Positions 23,930 to 34,300 of a stretch of 64,000 nucleotides of DNA are shown piece after piece. Position 1 is the stretch's first letter. Every line of letters begins with the position of its first letter. The notes under the pieces were generated by a model. That model was not told where the DNA came from. It did not search any database and saw only the letters and a program-made list of their open reading frames with translations. The position numbers and the translations under genes were made by a program. Origin of the DNA: Pseudaquidulcibacter sp041917055 (lineage in GTDB: Bacteria > Pseudomonadota > Alphaproteobacteria > Caulobacterales > Aquidulcibacteraceae); assembly GCA_041917055.1 (NCBI GenBank), contig JAYRYJ010000007.1, positions 1 to 64,000 of the forward strand, given 5' to 3'.

Positions 23930-25378
23930 CTAGCCGCTTTGCGCGATCAACCCGCGATAAATTTCGGCATATTTCTGTGCCGATTTTTCCCATGAAAAGT
24001 CTGACTTCATGCCATTTTTTTGGATTTTTGCCCAGTCTTTCGGGCGGTGGAAAACATTCTTAACCCGCTCAATGGTTCGCAAAAGGTCAAATTTTGTGAC
24101 ATTGTCCATTTGAAATCCTGTGGCGACACCCGCATTCAATGCCGCCTCATTGGCGTCAATAATCGTATCGGTAAGGCCGCCTTTGCGCGCCACAATTGGA
24201 ACGCAGCCATAACGAAGGCCATATAATTGTGTGAGACCGCAAGGTTCAAAACGAGATGGAATTAAAATCCCGTCGCAACCACCCTGCATCAAATGAGATA
24301 ATGCCTCATCATAACCGATTTTGACACCAAGATTGCCGGAATTGCGATTTCGCGCCGCCATTAATGCCGCCTCTAAAGCAGCATCGCCCGAACCTAAAAC
24401 CGCGATTTTGACGCCCATTTTGATAATGTCATCAATAGCATCTATCAAAACATCCATGCCCTTTTGCCAAGTAAGGCGCGACACCACGCATAATAATGGT
24501 TGCTTGGAGCGTTTAAGGCCGAATATTTCGTTCAATGTCACGCGGTTTTGTTTGCGGTTCGATAATAGATTGTGATTAAATGGCGCGGTCAAATCCTTAT
24601 CGGTCGCGGGGTTCCAAATGTCATAATCTATCCCGTTGATAATGCCGTGTAATTCGTGGGAACGGGCATTCATAAGGCCTTCAAGCCCCATTCCGAATTC
24701 GGCGGTTTTGATTTCTTGGGCATAATTCGGGCTAACGGTATTAATGGCCCAAGCTTTGGCAAGGCCGCCTTTTAGAAAGGCCAAATCGCCATAATATTCA
24801 AGTCCATCAATATCAAAGGCCTCTTGTGGCAGGCCAAGATTTTCAAAAATTTCAAAACCAAACCGCCCCTGAAATGCAATATTGTGGATCGTCACAATGC
24901 TCGGCGTTTTTTTCGCACGCTCATTGCCGAAATACATATAGACGGGGGCAAGTGCCGCCTGCCAATCATGGCAATGTACCAAATCGGGGGCATAAGTTTT
25001 TACAGCACCAGAAGCTATTTCAGCGCCTGCTTTTGCAAGAGCGCCGAAACGCGCCCAATTATCGGAAAAATCCGCGCCATTAATATCATTATACGGCCCA
25101 CCCATACGCTCAAACAGAGCGGCGCAATGAAGGGCGATTATTTCAAGTTCGCCGACTTTATGGCGCAATAGTTTTGCTTCATGTCCAAATAAATCTTTGA
25201 AAGTATGAATTTCCTTGCCTTTGCCAAGTTTGGGCAAAATAGATGAATAGGCAGGGATAAGGCTTGTGGTCTCAATTCCATGCTTGGCAAGTGCAAGAGG
25301 CAAAGCACCCGCCACATCGGCAAGCCCGCCGGTTTTAATAATAGGATAAATTTCAGACGCGACAGAAAGGATTTTCAT
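23930..25378 (-). CDS. glgA: glycogen synthase (ADP-glucose type)
   Basis: 482 residues, normal for GT5 glycogen synthases. The N-terminus MKILSVASEIYPIIKTGGLADVAGALP carries the KTGGL ADP-glucose loop. The C-terminal GT-B domain has PSRFEPCGLTQLYGLRYG. It elongates alpha-1,4-glucan chains from ADP-glucose in the cytoplasm. It is the last gene of the glycogen operon and begins 1 base after the glgC stop. Confidence 0.95.
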   Translation of the reverse strand: MKILSVASEIYPIIKTGGLADVAGALPLALAKHGIETTSLIPAYSSILPKLGKGKEIHTFKDLFGHEAKLLRHKVGELEIIALHCAALFERMGGPYNDINGADFSDNWARFGALAKAGAEIASGAVKTYAPDLVHCHDWQAALAPVYMYFGNERAKKTPSIVTIHNIAFQGRFGFEIFENLGLPQEAFDIDGLEYYGDLAFLKGGLAKAWAINTVSPNYAQEIKTAEFGMGLEGLMNARSHELHGIINGIDYDIWNPATDKDLTAPFNHNLLSNRKQNRVTLNEIFGLKRSKQPLLCVVSRLTWQKGMDVLIDAIDDIIKMGVKIAVLGSGDAALEAALMAARNRNSGNLGVKIGYDEALSHLMQGGCDGILIPSRFEPCGLTQLYGLRYGCVPIVARKGGLTDTIIDANEAALNAGVATGFQMDNVTKFDLLRTIERVKNVFHRPKDWAKIQKNGMKSDFSWEKSAQKYAEIYRGLIAQSG

Positions 25379-25379
25379 T

Positions 25380-26651
25380 CTATTCGTAACTCATTCCCAA
25401 TTTATCGACCATTTCCTGAGTGATAAGGCAAATTCCGTTTTCGGTGCGACGGAAACGGGCGGCATCGAGTTCGGGGTCTTCCCCGACCACAAGACCTTTT
25501 GGAATAACCACACCCCTATCAAGGACGCATCGAATAAGTTTCGCACTTCGCCCGATGCGGCAACCGGGCAAAACCACGGTTTGGTGAATATCGGAATAGG
25601 AACGCACCAAAACGTCAGTGAATAAAAGGCTTTCATGGACATGCGCGCCGGAAATAATGCATGCGCCTGATACAAGGCTTTCGATTGCCTCACCGCGGCG
25701 ACCGTCTTCATCATGCACGAATTTAGCAGGCGGTGTGATTTCGGCATTCGTCCAAATCGGCCATTCCCTGTCATAAAGGTTCAATTGCGGAATAACATGG
25801 GTCAAATCAATATTGGCTTCCCAAAACGCATCAATAGTTCCGACATCGCGCCAATAGACCCCGTCTTCATAATCAGCACGGACACAGGATTTAGAAAATT
25901 CGTGTGCGATTGCTTTGCCGTTTTTCACAATATAGGGAATTATGTCTTTTCCAAAATCGCGGCTTGAACCTTTTGTTGCGGCATCGCGTTTTAGTTCTTC
26001 GATTAAATAAGTGGTCTTAAAAACATAAATACCCATGCTTGCAAGCGCGACATCAGGTTTTCCGGGCATTGGCGGCGGGTTTTTAGGCTTTTCTACAAAG
26101 CTGGTAATTTGGTTTTTACCATCAATCGCCATAACACCGAATTCGGTCGCGTCTTTTAAGGGAACTTCCATACATGCAACAGTGACATCTGCACCGGAAT
26201 TCACATGTTGCTGAATCATGAGTTCATAATCCATTTTATAAATATGATCACCGGCTAGGATTAGCATATATTCGGGATTATGCCCTTCAATAATATCAAT
26301 ATTCTGAAAAACCGCATCCGCCGTTCCATCATACCATTGAGTGTCGGAAACTCGTTGCGAGGCAGGAAGAATATCAAAGCTCTCGTTGCGTTCAGTTCTA
26401 AAAAAATTCCAACCGTTTTGAAGATGGCGAATAAGGGAATGTGCCTTATATTGCGTTGCGACGCCAAAACGGCGAATACCGGAATTTAATGCATTTGATA
26501 GCGCGAAATCAATAATGCGGGATTTGCCACCAAAATAAACGGCGGGTTTTGCGCGCACGGCGGTCAATTCCTTAAGCCTCGAACCTTTACCGCCCGCAAG
26601 GACGTATGCCATCGTATCACGTGCCAAAGGTCTCATCGCTTTACTAACCAT
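25380..26651 (-). CDS. glgC: glucose-1-phosphate adenylyltransferase
   Basis: 423 residues from the ATG at 26649-26651, which has AGGGGG at a suitable distance; a GTG two codons earlier abuts that site. It makes ADP-glucose, the committed step of glycogen synthesis. Motifs are AYVLAGGKGSRLKELT (nucleotide loop), WYDGTADAVFQN, ILAGDHIYKMDYELM and FVEKPKNPP. A C-terminal left-handed beta-helix region contains the hexapeptide-like repeats. It lies between glgB and glgA in the operon. Allosteric control by glycolytic intermediates is expected from the family. Confidence 0.95.
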   Translation of the reverse strand: MVSKAMRPLARDTMAYVLAGGKGSRLKELTAVRAKPAVYFGGKSRIIDFALSNALNSGIRRFGVATQYKAHSLIRHLQNGWNFFRTERNESFDILPASQRVSDTQWYDGTADAVFQNIDIIEGHNPEYMLILAGDHIYKMDYELMIQQHVNSGADVTVACMEVPLKDATEFGVMAIDGKNQITSFVEKPKNPPPMPGKPDVALASMGIYVFKTTYLIEELKRDAATKGSSRDFGKDIIPYIVKNGKAIAHEFSKSCVRADYEDGVYWRDVGTIDAFWEANIDLTHVIPQLNLYDREWPIWTNAEITPPAKFVHDEDGRRGEAIESLVSGACIISGAHVHESLLFTDVLVRSYSDIHQTVVLPGCRIGRSAKLIRCVLDRGVVIPKGLVVGEDPELDAARFRRTENGICLITQEMVDKLGMSYE

Positions 26652-26653
26652 TT

Positions 26654-28825
26654 TCACCCCCTGTCATATTCAAAATAGAGCGTTGAAAGCGCGGGAACAT
26701 GAAGTTTTAATTGCCCGTTTTCGGCATATACTTTACCCCAATTTCCGCCGCCTGCACCCCCATAGATTGTCGCATCTGTGTTTATTATTTCGCGCCAAAG
26801 TCCGTTTTGTTTCACATTTATTAGATAATCTGACAATGGTGCACCCGAAAAATTGGAAACCACCAATATCGGCGTGTCATATTCGGAATATCTGACGAAA
26901 GCGAATAGCGAATTTTGCCTATCGTCAACCACGGCCCATTCAAAACCCGATGCTTCGCAATCGCGCGCATAAAGCGATGGTTTTGATTTATAGGTTTGAT
27001 TTAATTCGCGAATTAAATCCTGCATGCCGCGATGCGGCGCGAATTGGGTTAAATCCCAATCCAAAGAACGGCTTTCGGACCATTCGCGGGTTTGGGCAAA
27101 TTCTTGGCCCATGAATAATAGTTTTTTGCCCGGGTATGCCCACATGAAGGCGTAATAAGCGCGAAGATTGGCGAATTTTTGCCATTCATCACCACTCATT
27201 TTATTAATCAAAGTGCCTTTACCATGCACAACTTCATCATGGGAAAGCGGCAAAACAAAATTTTCGGAAAAGGCATAAGTAATGCCGAAAGTTATGTCTT
27301 CATGGTGATATTGCCTATGAATTGGTTCACGCGCCATATATTTTAGCGTGTCATTCATAAAGCCCATATTCCATTTAAAACCAAAACCCAAAGCCTGTCG
27401 ATTTCCTGCATGTGTTACACCGGGCCATGATGTGCTTTCTTCGGCAATTGTTAAAAAGCCGGTTTGATTATGGTGCAATTCGCCGTTTGCGGTTTGAAGG
27501 AAACGAACGGCTTCCCAATTCTCGCGACCACCTTCTTCATTTGGTAGCCATTCATCGGCTTTACGTGAATAATCGCGATATAGCATTGACGCCACCGCAT
27601 CGACGCGAATACCATCAATATGGAATTTTTCGGCCCAATAAAGGGCATTATTGACCAGATAGGCCAAAACCTCACGCCTTGAGAAATTATAGATGAAAGT
27701 GGTCCAATCGGGGTGGAAACCCAAACGCGGGTCTTCGTGTTCATAAAGCGCAGTGCCATCAAATCTTGATAGACCGTGGTTATCGGTCGGGAAATGGGCA
27801 GGAACCCAGTCTAGGATAATTCCAATTCCCGCTTTATGCGCATTATCCACAAATTTTGCGAAATCCTCGGGCGCACCGAACCTTGCCGATGGCGCGTAAA
27901 GACCGGTGGTTTGATAGCCCCAGCTTTCGTCCAATGGATGTTCGGAAATCGGCAAAAATTCAATATGCGTGAAACCCATTTCAACAACATAGGGAATTAA
28001 TGTGTCAGACAATTGTCGCCAATTCAAAAATTCACCCTGCCAACCCTTTTGCCAAGATCCGGCATGAACTTCATAAATCGACATGGGTTTTGTTTTAGCG
28101 TCAAGATTGCGCCAAATGCTTAAATGACCGTCATCAGACCATTGGAAATCGAAAGGTTTGGAAATTATTGATGCCGTTCCGGGGCGCAATTCACTTTGAA
28201 ATGCAAATGGGTCGGCTTTTAATGGTAATGCATTGCCGTTTGCATCATGAATTTGATATTTATAATGGCGGCCTTCGGAAATATTGGGAATGAAAATTTC
28301 CCAAACACCTGTATCATTGCGCTTGCGCATAATGTGTTTGCGACCGTCCCAATCATTGAAATCGCCAACTACTGCAACGCGGCAGGCATTTGGTGCCCAA
28401 ACCGCAAAATGGACCCCTGAATATTCCTGATGGAAAGTGACATGCGCGCCCATAATGTCAAATAGGCGCAAATGCCGCCCTTCAACCATTAAATAATCAT
28501 CAATCGGCCCCAAAATCGGCGCAAAACTATATGGGCAAGTAACCAGCCATTCCGAACCCATTGAGCGCGCGCGATAGGTTATTGGCTGCGCCTCTTTTAT
28601 ATCGACCAAACCTTCAAATAGGCCGTTTGAATGGATTTGCTTCAATTGCCCAATTTCTTTGCCATTATGGTCAAAGGCGGTCACTTCTTGAGCGCCCAAT
28701 ATTAGTGTGCGGGCAATGAATTTATTTTCAAAACTATGACACCCCAAAACTGAAAATGGATTATTATGTAATCCGTTCACCAAATCATTTATGGTTTTGG
28801 GGTCAAGGTTCAAATAAGTCTCCAA
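26654..28825 (-). CDS. glgB: 1,4-alpha-glucan branching enzyme
   Basis: 723 residues, a full GH13 branching enzyme with the N-terminal N1 and CBM48 domains (WAPNACRVAVVGDFNDWDGRKH). The catalytic barrel has GIRVDAVASMLYRDYSR (nucleophile Asp), LTIAEESTSWPGVTH (acid/base Glu) and LPLSHDEVVHGKGTL. It introduces alpha-1,6 branches into glycogen. Its start overlaps the glgP 3' end by 16 bases, so the two are coupled. Confidence 0.95.
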   Translation of the reverse strand: METYLNLDPKTINDLVNGLHNNPFSVLGCHSFENKFIARTLILGAQEVTAFDHNGKEIGQLKQIHSNGLFEGLVDIKEAQPITYRARSMGSEWLVTCPYSFAPILGPIDDYLMVEGRHLRLFDIMGAHVTFHQEYSGVHFAVWAPNACRVAVVGDFNDWDGRKHIMRKRNDTGVWEIFIPNISEGRHYKYQIHDANGNALPLKADPFAFQSELRPGTASIISKPFDFQWSDDGHLSIWRNLDAKTKPMSIYEVHAGSWQKGWQGEFLNWRQLSDTLIPYVVEMGFTHIEFLPISEHPLDESWGYQTTGLYAPSARFGAPEDFAKFVDNAHKAGIGIILDWVPAHFPTDNHGLSRFDGTALYEHEDPRLGFHPDWTTFIYNFSRREVLAYLVNNALYWAEKFHIDGIRVDAVASMLYRDYSRKADEWLPNEEGGRENWEAVRFLQTANGELHHNQTGFLTIAEESTSWPGVTHAGNRQALGFGFKWNMGFMNDTLKYMAREPIHRQYHHEDITFGITYAFSENFVLPLSHDEVVHGKGTLINKMSGDEWQKFANLRAYYAFMWAYPGKKLLFMGQEFAQTREWSESRSLDWDLTQFAPHRGMQDLIRELNQTYKSKPSLYARDCEASGFEWAVVDDRQNSLFAFVRYSEYDTPILVVSNFSGAPLSDYLINVKQNGLWREIINTDATIYGGAGGGNWGKVYAENGQLKLHVPALSTLYFEYDRG

Positions 28826-31245
28826 ATCTCGCTTGCGTATTCTTTTATTGTTCTATCAGATGAGAACCATGCCATATTAGAAGTGTTAAGTATAGCCTTC
28901 TTATTCCACTCATTCTGATTTTGCCAAACCGCGTCAATTTCTCTTTGAGTTTCATAATAATCCTCAAAATCGGCGGCTAATAAGAACCAATCTGAATTAT
29001 ACAAATCATAGACCAAATCCTTATAGCGATTAGTATCATCGGGATTAAAGACACCATTATCAAGGGCATTGATTGCTTGTTGCAAAATTGGTGTGGATTC
29101 AATGATTTGACGCGGATTATAGCCTTTATGACGTAGTTCAAGAACTTCATCTGCTTTTAGGCCGAAAATGAAGATATTGTCTTTTCCGACGTTATCTTTG
29201 ATTTCAATATTTGCCCCGTCAAGCGTGCCAATTGTTAAAGCGCCATTTAATGCAAGTTTCATATTGCCGGTGCCTGACGCTTCCATACCGGCGGTGGAAA
29301 TTTGTTCGGATAAATCAGCAGCGGGAACAATCATTTCCGCCATTGAAACATTGTAATTGGGTGCGAAAACCACTTTCAATAAATCACCGACGGCAGGGTC
29401 GGAATTGATTTTTCGCGCGACATCACCAGCCAATTTAATAATTTGCTTGGCGCGAATATAGGATGAGGCGGCTTTGCCCGCGAAAATTTTGACGCGCGGA
29501 ATCCATGGTTTTTCGGGGTGCAATCTTATTTGATCATAAAGTGCAATTGTCTCAAGGATATTCAATAATTGGCGTTTATATTCGTGAATGCGCTTAATCT
29601 GCACGTCAAATAAGGCATTGGGATTAAGTTGAACCCCAACCAAACGACGCATATATTCCGACAAGCGTTGTTTATTTTTGTTTTTAACCGCATGGAATTT
29701 CGATTGAAACTCTTTGTCATCGGCAAATTTATTAAGCTCGGACAATGCGTCAAAATCTGTTAGGAATTTATCGCCGATTGCATCCATGACAAGGTTCACC
29801 AAATCAGGATTTGATTGAAATAACCAACGGCGCGGCGTTATGCCATTTGTTTTATTATTAATGCGTGTTGGATATAATTGGTGAAGGCCCGAAAACACGG
29901 TTTTGCGCATTAATTGCGTATGCAAAGCGGCAACGCCATTCACAGAATGTGATCCGACAAAGGCCAAATTCGCCATACGCACGCGGCGTTCACCGTGTTC
30001 ATCGATTAATGAAATCTGTGAAACAAAATCATTATCCTCAGGTTTTGCAATTCGTGCCTCGCGCAGGATTTTGGCATTAATGGCATAAATTATCTGCATA
30101 TGGCGCGGCAAAAGATGTTCAAATAATGGCAAAGGCCAAGATTCCAGCGCTTCTGGCAATAATGTATGATTTGTATAGCCGAATGTTGCGACGGTAATTT
30201 TCCATGCTTCTTCAAACGTCAGACTATGGAAATCTATCAATAGGCGCATTAATTCGGCGACCGAAACCGCAGGATGGGTGTCATTCAATTGAATTGCCGC
30301 TTTATCGGGCAGGGTTTTTATGTCACCGAAATACTGCACATGGCGGCGCACTATGTCTTGGATTGAGGCCGATGAAAAGAAATATTCTTGCCTAAGGCGC
30401 AATTCTTGTCCGGCAGGTGAAGAATCGGCGGGATATAAAACCCGCGTCAGGCTTTCTGCTCGGTTTTTGGCGTGTAATGCGCCAATGTGATCGCCAGCAT
30501 TAAAAGCGTCAAGGCGAATTGGGTCAATTGCGTGCGCGGTCCAAAGCCTTAAAGTATTTACGCGCTTTCCTTGATAACCGACAACAGGCGTATCAACGGC
30601 GCTCGCGATTACACTTTCAGACGGTATCCATTTTTGAATTCCGGTCTCGTCTGCTTGCACAGTGCCACCAAAACCGACTTTATATGCACTTTCACGGCGT
30701 TCAAATTCCCATACGTTTCCGTATTCAAGCCAAGTTTCGGGCAATTCAACTTGCCAACCATCGTCAATTCTTTGGCGAAACATTCCGTTTACATAACGAA
30801 TGCCATAGCCATAGGCCGGCAATTCCAAAGACGCGAGGCTTTCCATAAAACACGCAGCCAAACGTCCAAGACCGCCATTGCCAAGCGCTGCATCGGGTTC
30901 AATTTCGCGAATATCATCAAGCGCGACACCAAGTGTTTTAAGCGCAGATTCAATACGCTGCCATACGCCCAAATTGGTGAGGGAATCGCGCAAAAGCCTG
31001 CCGATTAGGAATTCGAGTGAAAGATAATAAACCCTTTTTGCGCCTTTGGCGTGGCTCGCGCGGGTTGAGGCCATCCATTTATCGATAATTTCGTCGCGAA
31101 CAGTTAAAACGGTTGCAGCCAGCCAATCATGTGGGCGCGCAGCTTTTTCATCTTTGCCTATACGGTATTTAAGTGAATTGACAATTTTCGCCGCGAGTTC
31201 TTCTTGGCTAAGTTCCGATATTGCGCTTTCGGGGAATTGATTCAT
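28810..31245 (-). CDS. glgP: glycogen phosphorylase
   Basis: 811 residues, the usual size of GT35 phosphorylases, which release glucose-1-phosphate from glycogen. The pyridoxal-phosphate lysine is in EASGTGNMKLALNGALTIGTLDGAN. Other family motifs are ALGNGGLGRLAACFMESLA and HDYKRQ-like IHEYKRQLLNIL. Having synthesis and breakdown enzymes in one operon suggests coordinated glycogen turnover. An upstream gap of 128 bases separates it from the glgX-malQ gene. Confidence 0.96.
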   Translation of the reverse strand: MNQFPESAISELSQEELAAKIVNSLKYRIGKDEKAARPHDWLAATVLTVRDEIIDKWMASTRASHAKGAKRVYYLSLEFLIGRLLRDSLTNLGVWQRIESALKTLGVALDDIREIEPDAALGNGGLGRLAACFMESLASLELPAYGYGIRYVNGMFRQRIDDGWQVELPETWLEYGNVWEFERRESAYKVGFGGTVQADETGIQKWIPSESVIASAVDTPVVGYQGKRVNTLRLWTAHAIDPIRLDAFNAGDHIGALHAKNRAESLTRVLYPADSSPAGQELRLRQEYFFSSASIQDIVRRHVQYFGDIKTLPDKAAIQLNDTHPAVSVAELMRLLIDFHSLTFEEAWKITVATFGYTNHTLLPEALESWPLPLFEHLLPRHMQIIYAINAKILREARIAKPEDNDFVSQISLIDEHGERRVRMANLAFVGSHSVNGVAALHTQLMRKTVFSGLHQLYPTRINNKTNGITPRRWLFQSNPDLVNLVMDAIGDKFLTDFDALSELNKFADDKEFQSKFHAVKNKNKQRLSEYMRRLVGVQLNPNALFDVQIKRIHEYKRQLLNILETIALYDQIRLHPEKPWIPRVKIFAGKAASSYIRAKQIIKLAGDVARKINSDPAVGDLLKVVFAPNYNVSMAEMIVPAADLSEQISTAGMEASGTGNMKLALNGALTIGTLDGANIEIKDNVGKDNIFIFGLKADEVLELRHKGYNPRQIIESTPILQQAINALDNGVFNPDDTNRYKDLVYDLYNSDWFLLAADFEDYYETQREIDAVWQNQNEWNKKAILNTSNMAWFSSDRTIKEYASEIWRLI

Positions 31246-31373
31246 TTTTGCGCCTCTGCAATCGTTTACACATTGTTATTTTGTCGCACTTTTTGCATTT
31301 TCGACACAAAAGCGCAATAAGTTAATTCTGCCTTAGGACTTTCTAAACCCGAAATTGCCGCAAAATTCCACAA

Positions 31374-34300
31374 TTATTGTCCTGTTTTCGCCATTGCAGC
31401 AATTATTTTTTGAGCAAAATCGCTTTTTGAAATCTCTTTGACGGATTTTTTCACTTTATATTGCCAATTCGGTCTTTCGAGATTCGTCCCGGGCAGGTTC
31501 AGTATTCTTTCTGCCTGCGCCAAATCTTCAAATTGCGCAATTATTAGTTTGGCATCAGATCTTGAAAGCAATTCATGGATTGCCGCAACCAGTTCCGCGC
31601 CAAAATCTTGGACTTCCAATCCTAATTCGCTTTCAATAAGCTGTAATAATTGTGTCTTGTCTTTTTCCCGATCGGCGATTGCAATTTCAAATTCATTTTT
31701 ATTAATTAATGATATTGCCAATCGCTCCTGCAAGTCAGTGGCGTTCCACCAAGCCTTTATTGGCGGCAAATCATGGGTCGAAGCACAGGCAAAAGCATCG
31801 CGTTTCAATGATGAAATCGGGTAAAACTTATCAGCGCTTTTTTCAAACAATAGGATTTTATAGCTTAACGCATTGGCCTCGTTCATTTTTTCACTAAAGC
31901 CGTGCGGCACTGTTCCCAAATCCTCGGCAATTATTAGGCATTTGTTTTGCCACGATGCAATTTTTATTGCGGCCCAAAGTTCTTTGAACGGCATTTTGAC
32001 ATAAGCGCCGTCTCTACCTTGTGCATTATTTGGAACCCAGAATTGGCGCATAATACCCATTGCATGGTCAATTCTTAGCGCGCCCGCACTTTGCATATTA
32101 GCATTTAGAATTTCGAAATATGTCCGTAACCCGTCTTTCAAAATTGCCATTGGTTTTGGCGGTGGCAATCCCCATACTTGCCCCAATGGCCCAAGTGGGT
32201 CGGGCGGCGCGCCGATTGAGGTGTTTTTCGCATAATAATCAGGATTTGACCAAACTTCGGCGCCATTTGGCGCTGCACCAATTGCCAAATCACGACACAG
32301 GGCCACGGATTTTCCTTTAGACGCGTTTTCCAATTCTGTGTGCAAACGCCATTGCACGAATTTTTGGAATTCAATTTCTTTGGCATTTGATTTTGCGAAA
32401 CTGGCGCACTTTGGTGAATTTGGATTTTGATACCCAATTGGCCAATTTTGGGAATCGCAATTCTCGAAATGAATTGAAAGCGCGTTAAAAAGCGCGAAAT
32501 CCGCCAATTGTTTGCCTTGGGTTTCGCAGAAATTTTCAAACTCCTTTGATTTTTCAAAGTGTTCGAATTCACTGCGTAAGGCTTTTTCGCGCATTTTGGT
32601 TGCGCTGTCATAATCAATAATCTCGCTTTTTTTCACTTCCACATTTGCTAAAGGAAAATATAGCAAGTCAATAAAGGCGCGGTGCGAGGGGTAATACGGG
32701 CTTTTAAATTCGCGGTTTACACTAAAAAGTGCATGAAATGGATTAACAGCCAAAGCCTTAGCGCCCCAGTTTTGTGCCGCATTCAATAATTCTGACAGCA
32801 CCGAGAAATCACCAAAATCCTTGGCATTTTCGCCTTCAAAGGCATAGGTCTGGGCACTTAGGCCAAAGCATTTATTGTTCAAAAATTCGGGTGAATATGC
32901 AGTTTTCGGCGCAATTAATAGGCACGATTGAATATTACCAAATCGCAATTCATAGCGACCCATTGGCAAATGCGGAATTGGAATTTCGGCTTTTAGAAAC
33001 GGATTGCCCATACAATCATGCGCCTTTGTGATTTCGGCATTGGTAGTTTCTAAACTTGAAATAAAAGCACCATTTTGGAATATTTCGATTTCCCCAATAG
33101 GTGTTGGATTATTGATGCCAAAAGCCAGGGGAATCTTAATTCCCGTGCCTTCGTCTGAAGTCAAAACATAGGGCAAGACACGGGTTTCAAAATTATTTGA
33201 ATAATGATTTAGGGCCGCAATTCGCCCTGATTTATCATTAATATCAAACCCAAATTCCTCCATAATGGTGGCTTTTGTTGAATTGGGGACTTGGTGGCAA
33301 TTTCCGTCCACGTCCCACCATTCGCAATCAATACCATAAGTTTGGCACACAAAATCCACTTCATTTTGCGATTTCTCAGAACTTAGAATGCGGATCAATT
33401 TAGTGGAAATTGGCGCGATTTTATTGACATTTATATCGGCATCGAATGTGTCGAACAATACAATAGCATCGTCAAAATTCGCACCCTGTGGCAAAGAAAA
33501 TTCGATTGTGTCTTGGGTGCGATTTATTACAAACGCCAAACGGCAATCATTGTCCGCAATCAAAGCGCCAAGAAAGCCATTTTCCAATTCCGACCATTCG
33601 TTTTGAGATGGCGGCGCGCCCCAAAGATTGAACCATTCAATATCTTTCGAACCATCAAATGCCGAAGCCGTTCCAGAAAAGAATTTATTGGCGCTAAAAC
33701 AGGCAAATTCCTTGCGAATTGCGATAAGTTTTTTGGTGAATTCAAAAATTTCTGTATCCGAATTCTCCCAATCGAGATAATTCAATTCATTGTCTTGGCA
33801 ATAAGAATTATTATTGCCGTATTGCGTATTTCCCAGTTCCGAACCCATGCATAACATAGGCACACCGCGCGAAATTAATAGGCTCGCAATTAAGTTTTTT
33901 TGCGCCTTTTTGCGGTTCGCAATTATCGCGCTATCGAAAGTTGTGCCTTCAATGCCGTGATTATTTGAATGATTCTCACTTGAACCATCGCGATTATTTT
34001 CGCCATTGGCTTCATTGTGTTTGCTATTATACGAAACTAAATCATTCAAAGTGAAACCGTCATGCGCTGTAACATAATTGATTGATTTTGCCGGCGAAAC
34101 CGCACCGAACACACTTTGCGAGCCGCAAAATCCGTGCGCAAATGCGCCAATCGAAACAGAGCCCTTTAACCAAAATTTGCGCATATCATCGCGAAATTTA
34201 TCATTCCATTCCCCGAAATTATTGGGAAATTGCCCCAATTGATAGGTTTCACAATCCCATGGTTCGGCAATCATTTTTAGCTTTGAAAGAATTGGGTCTT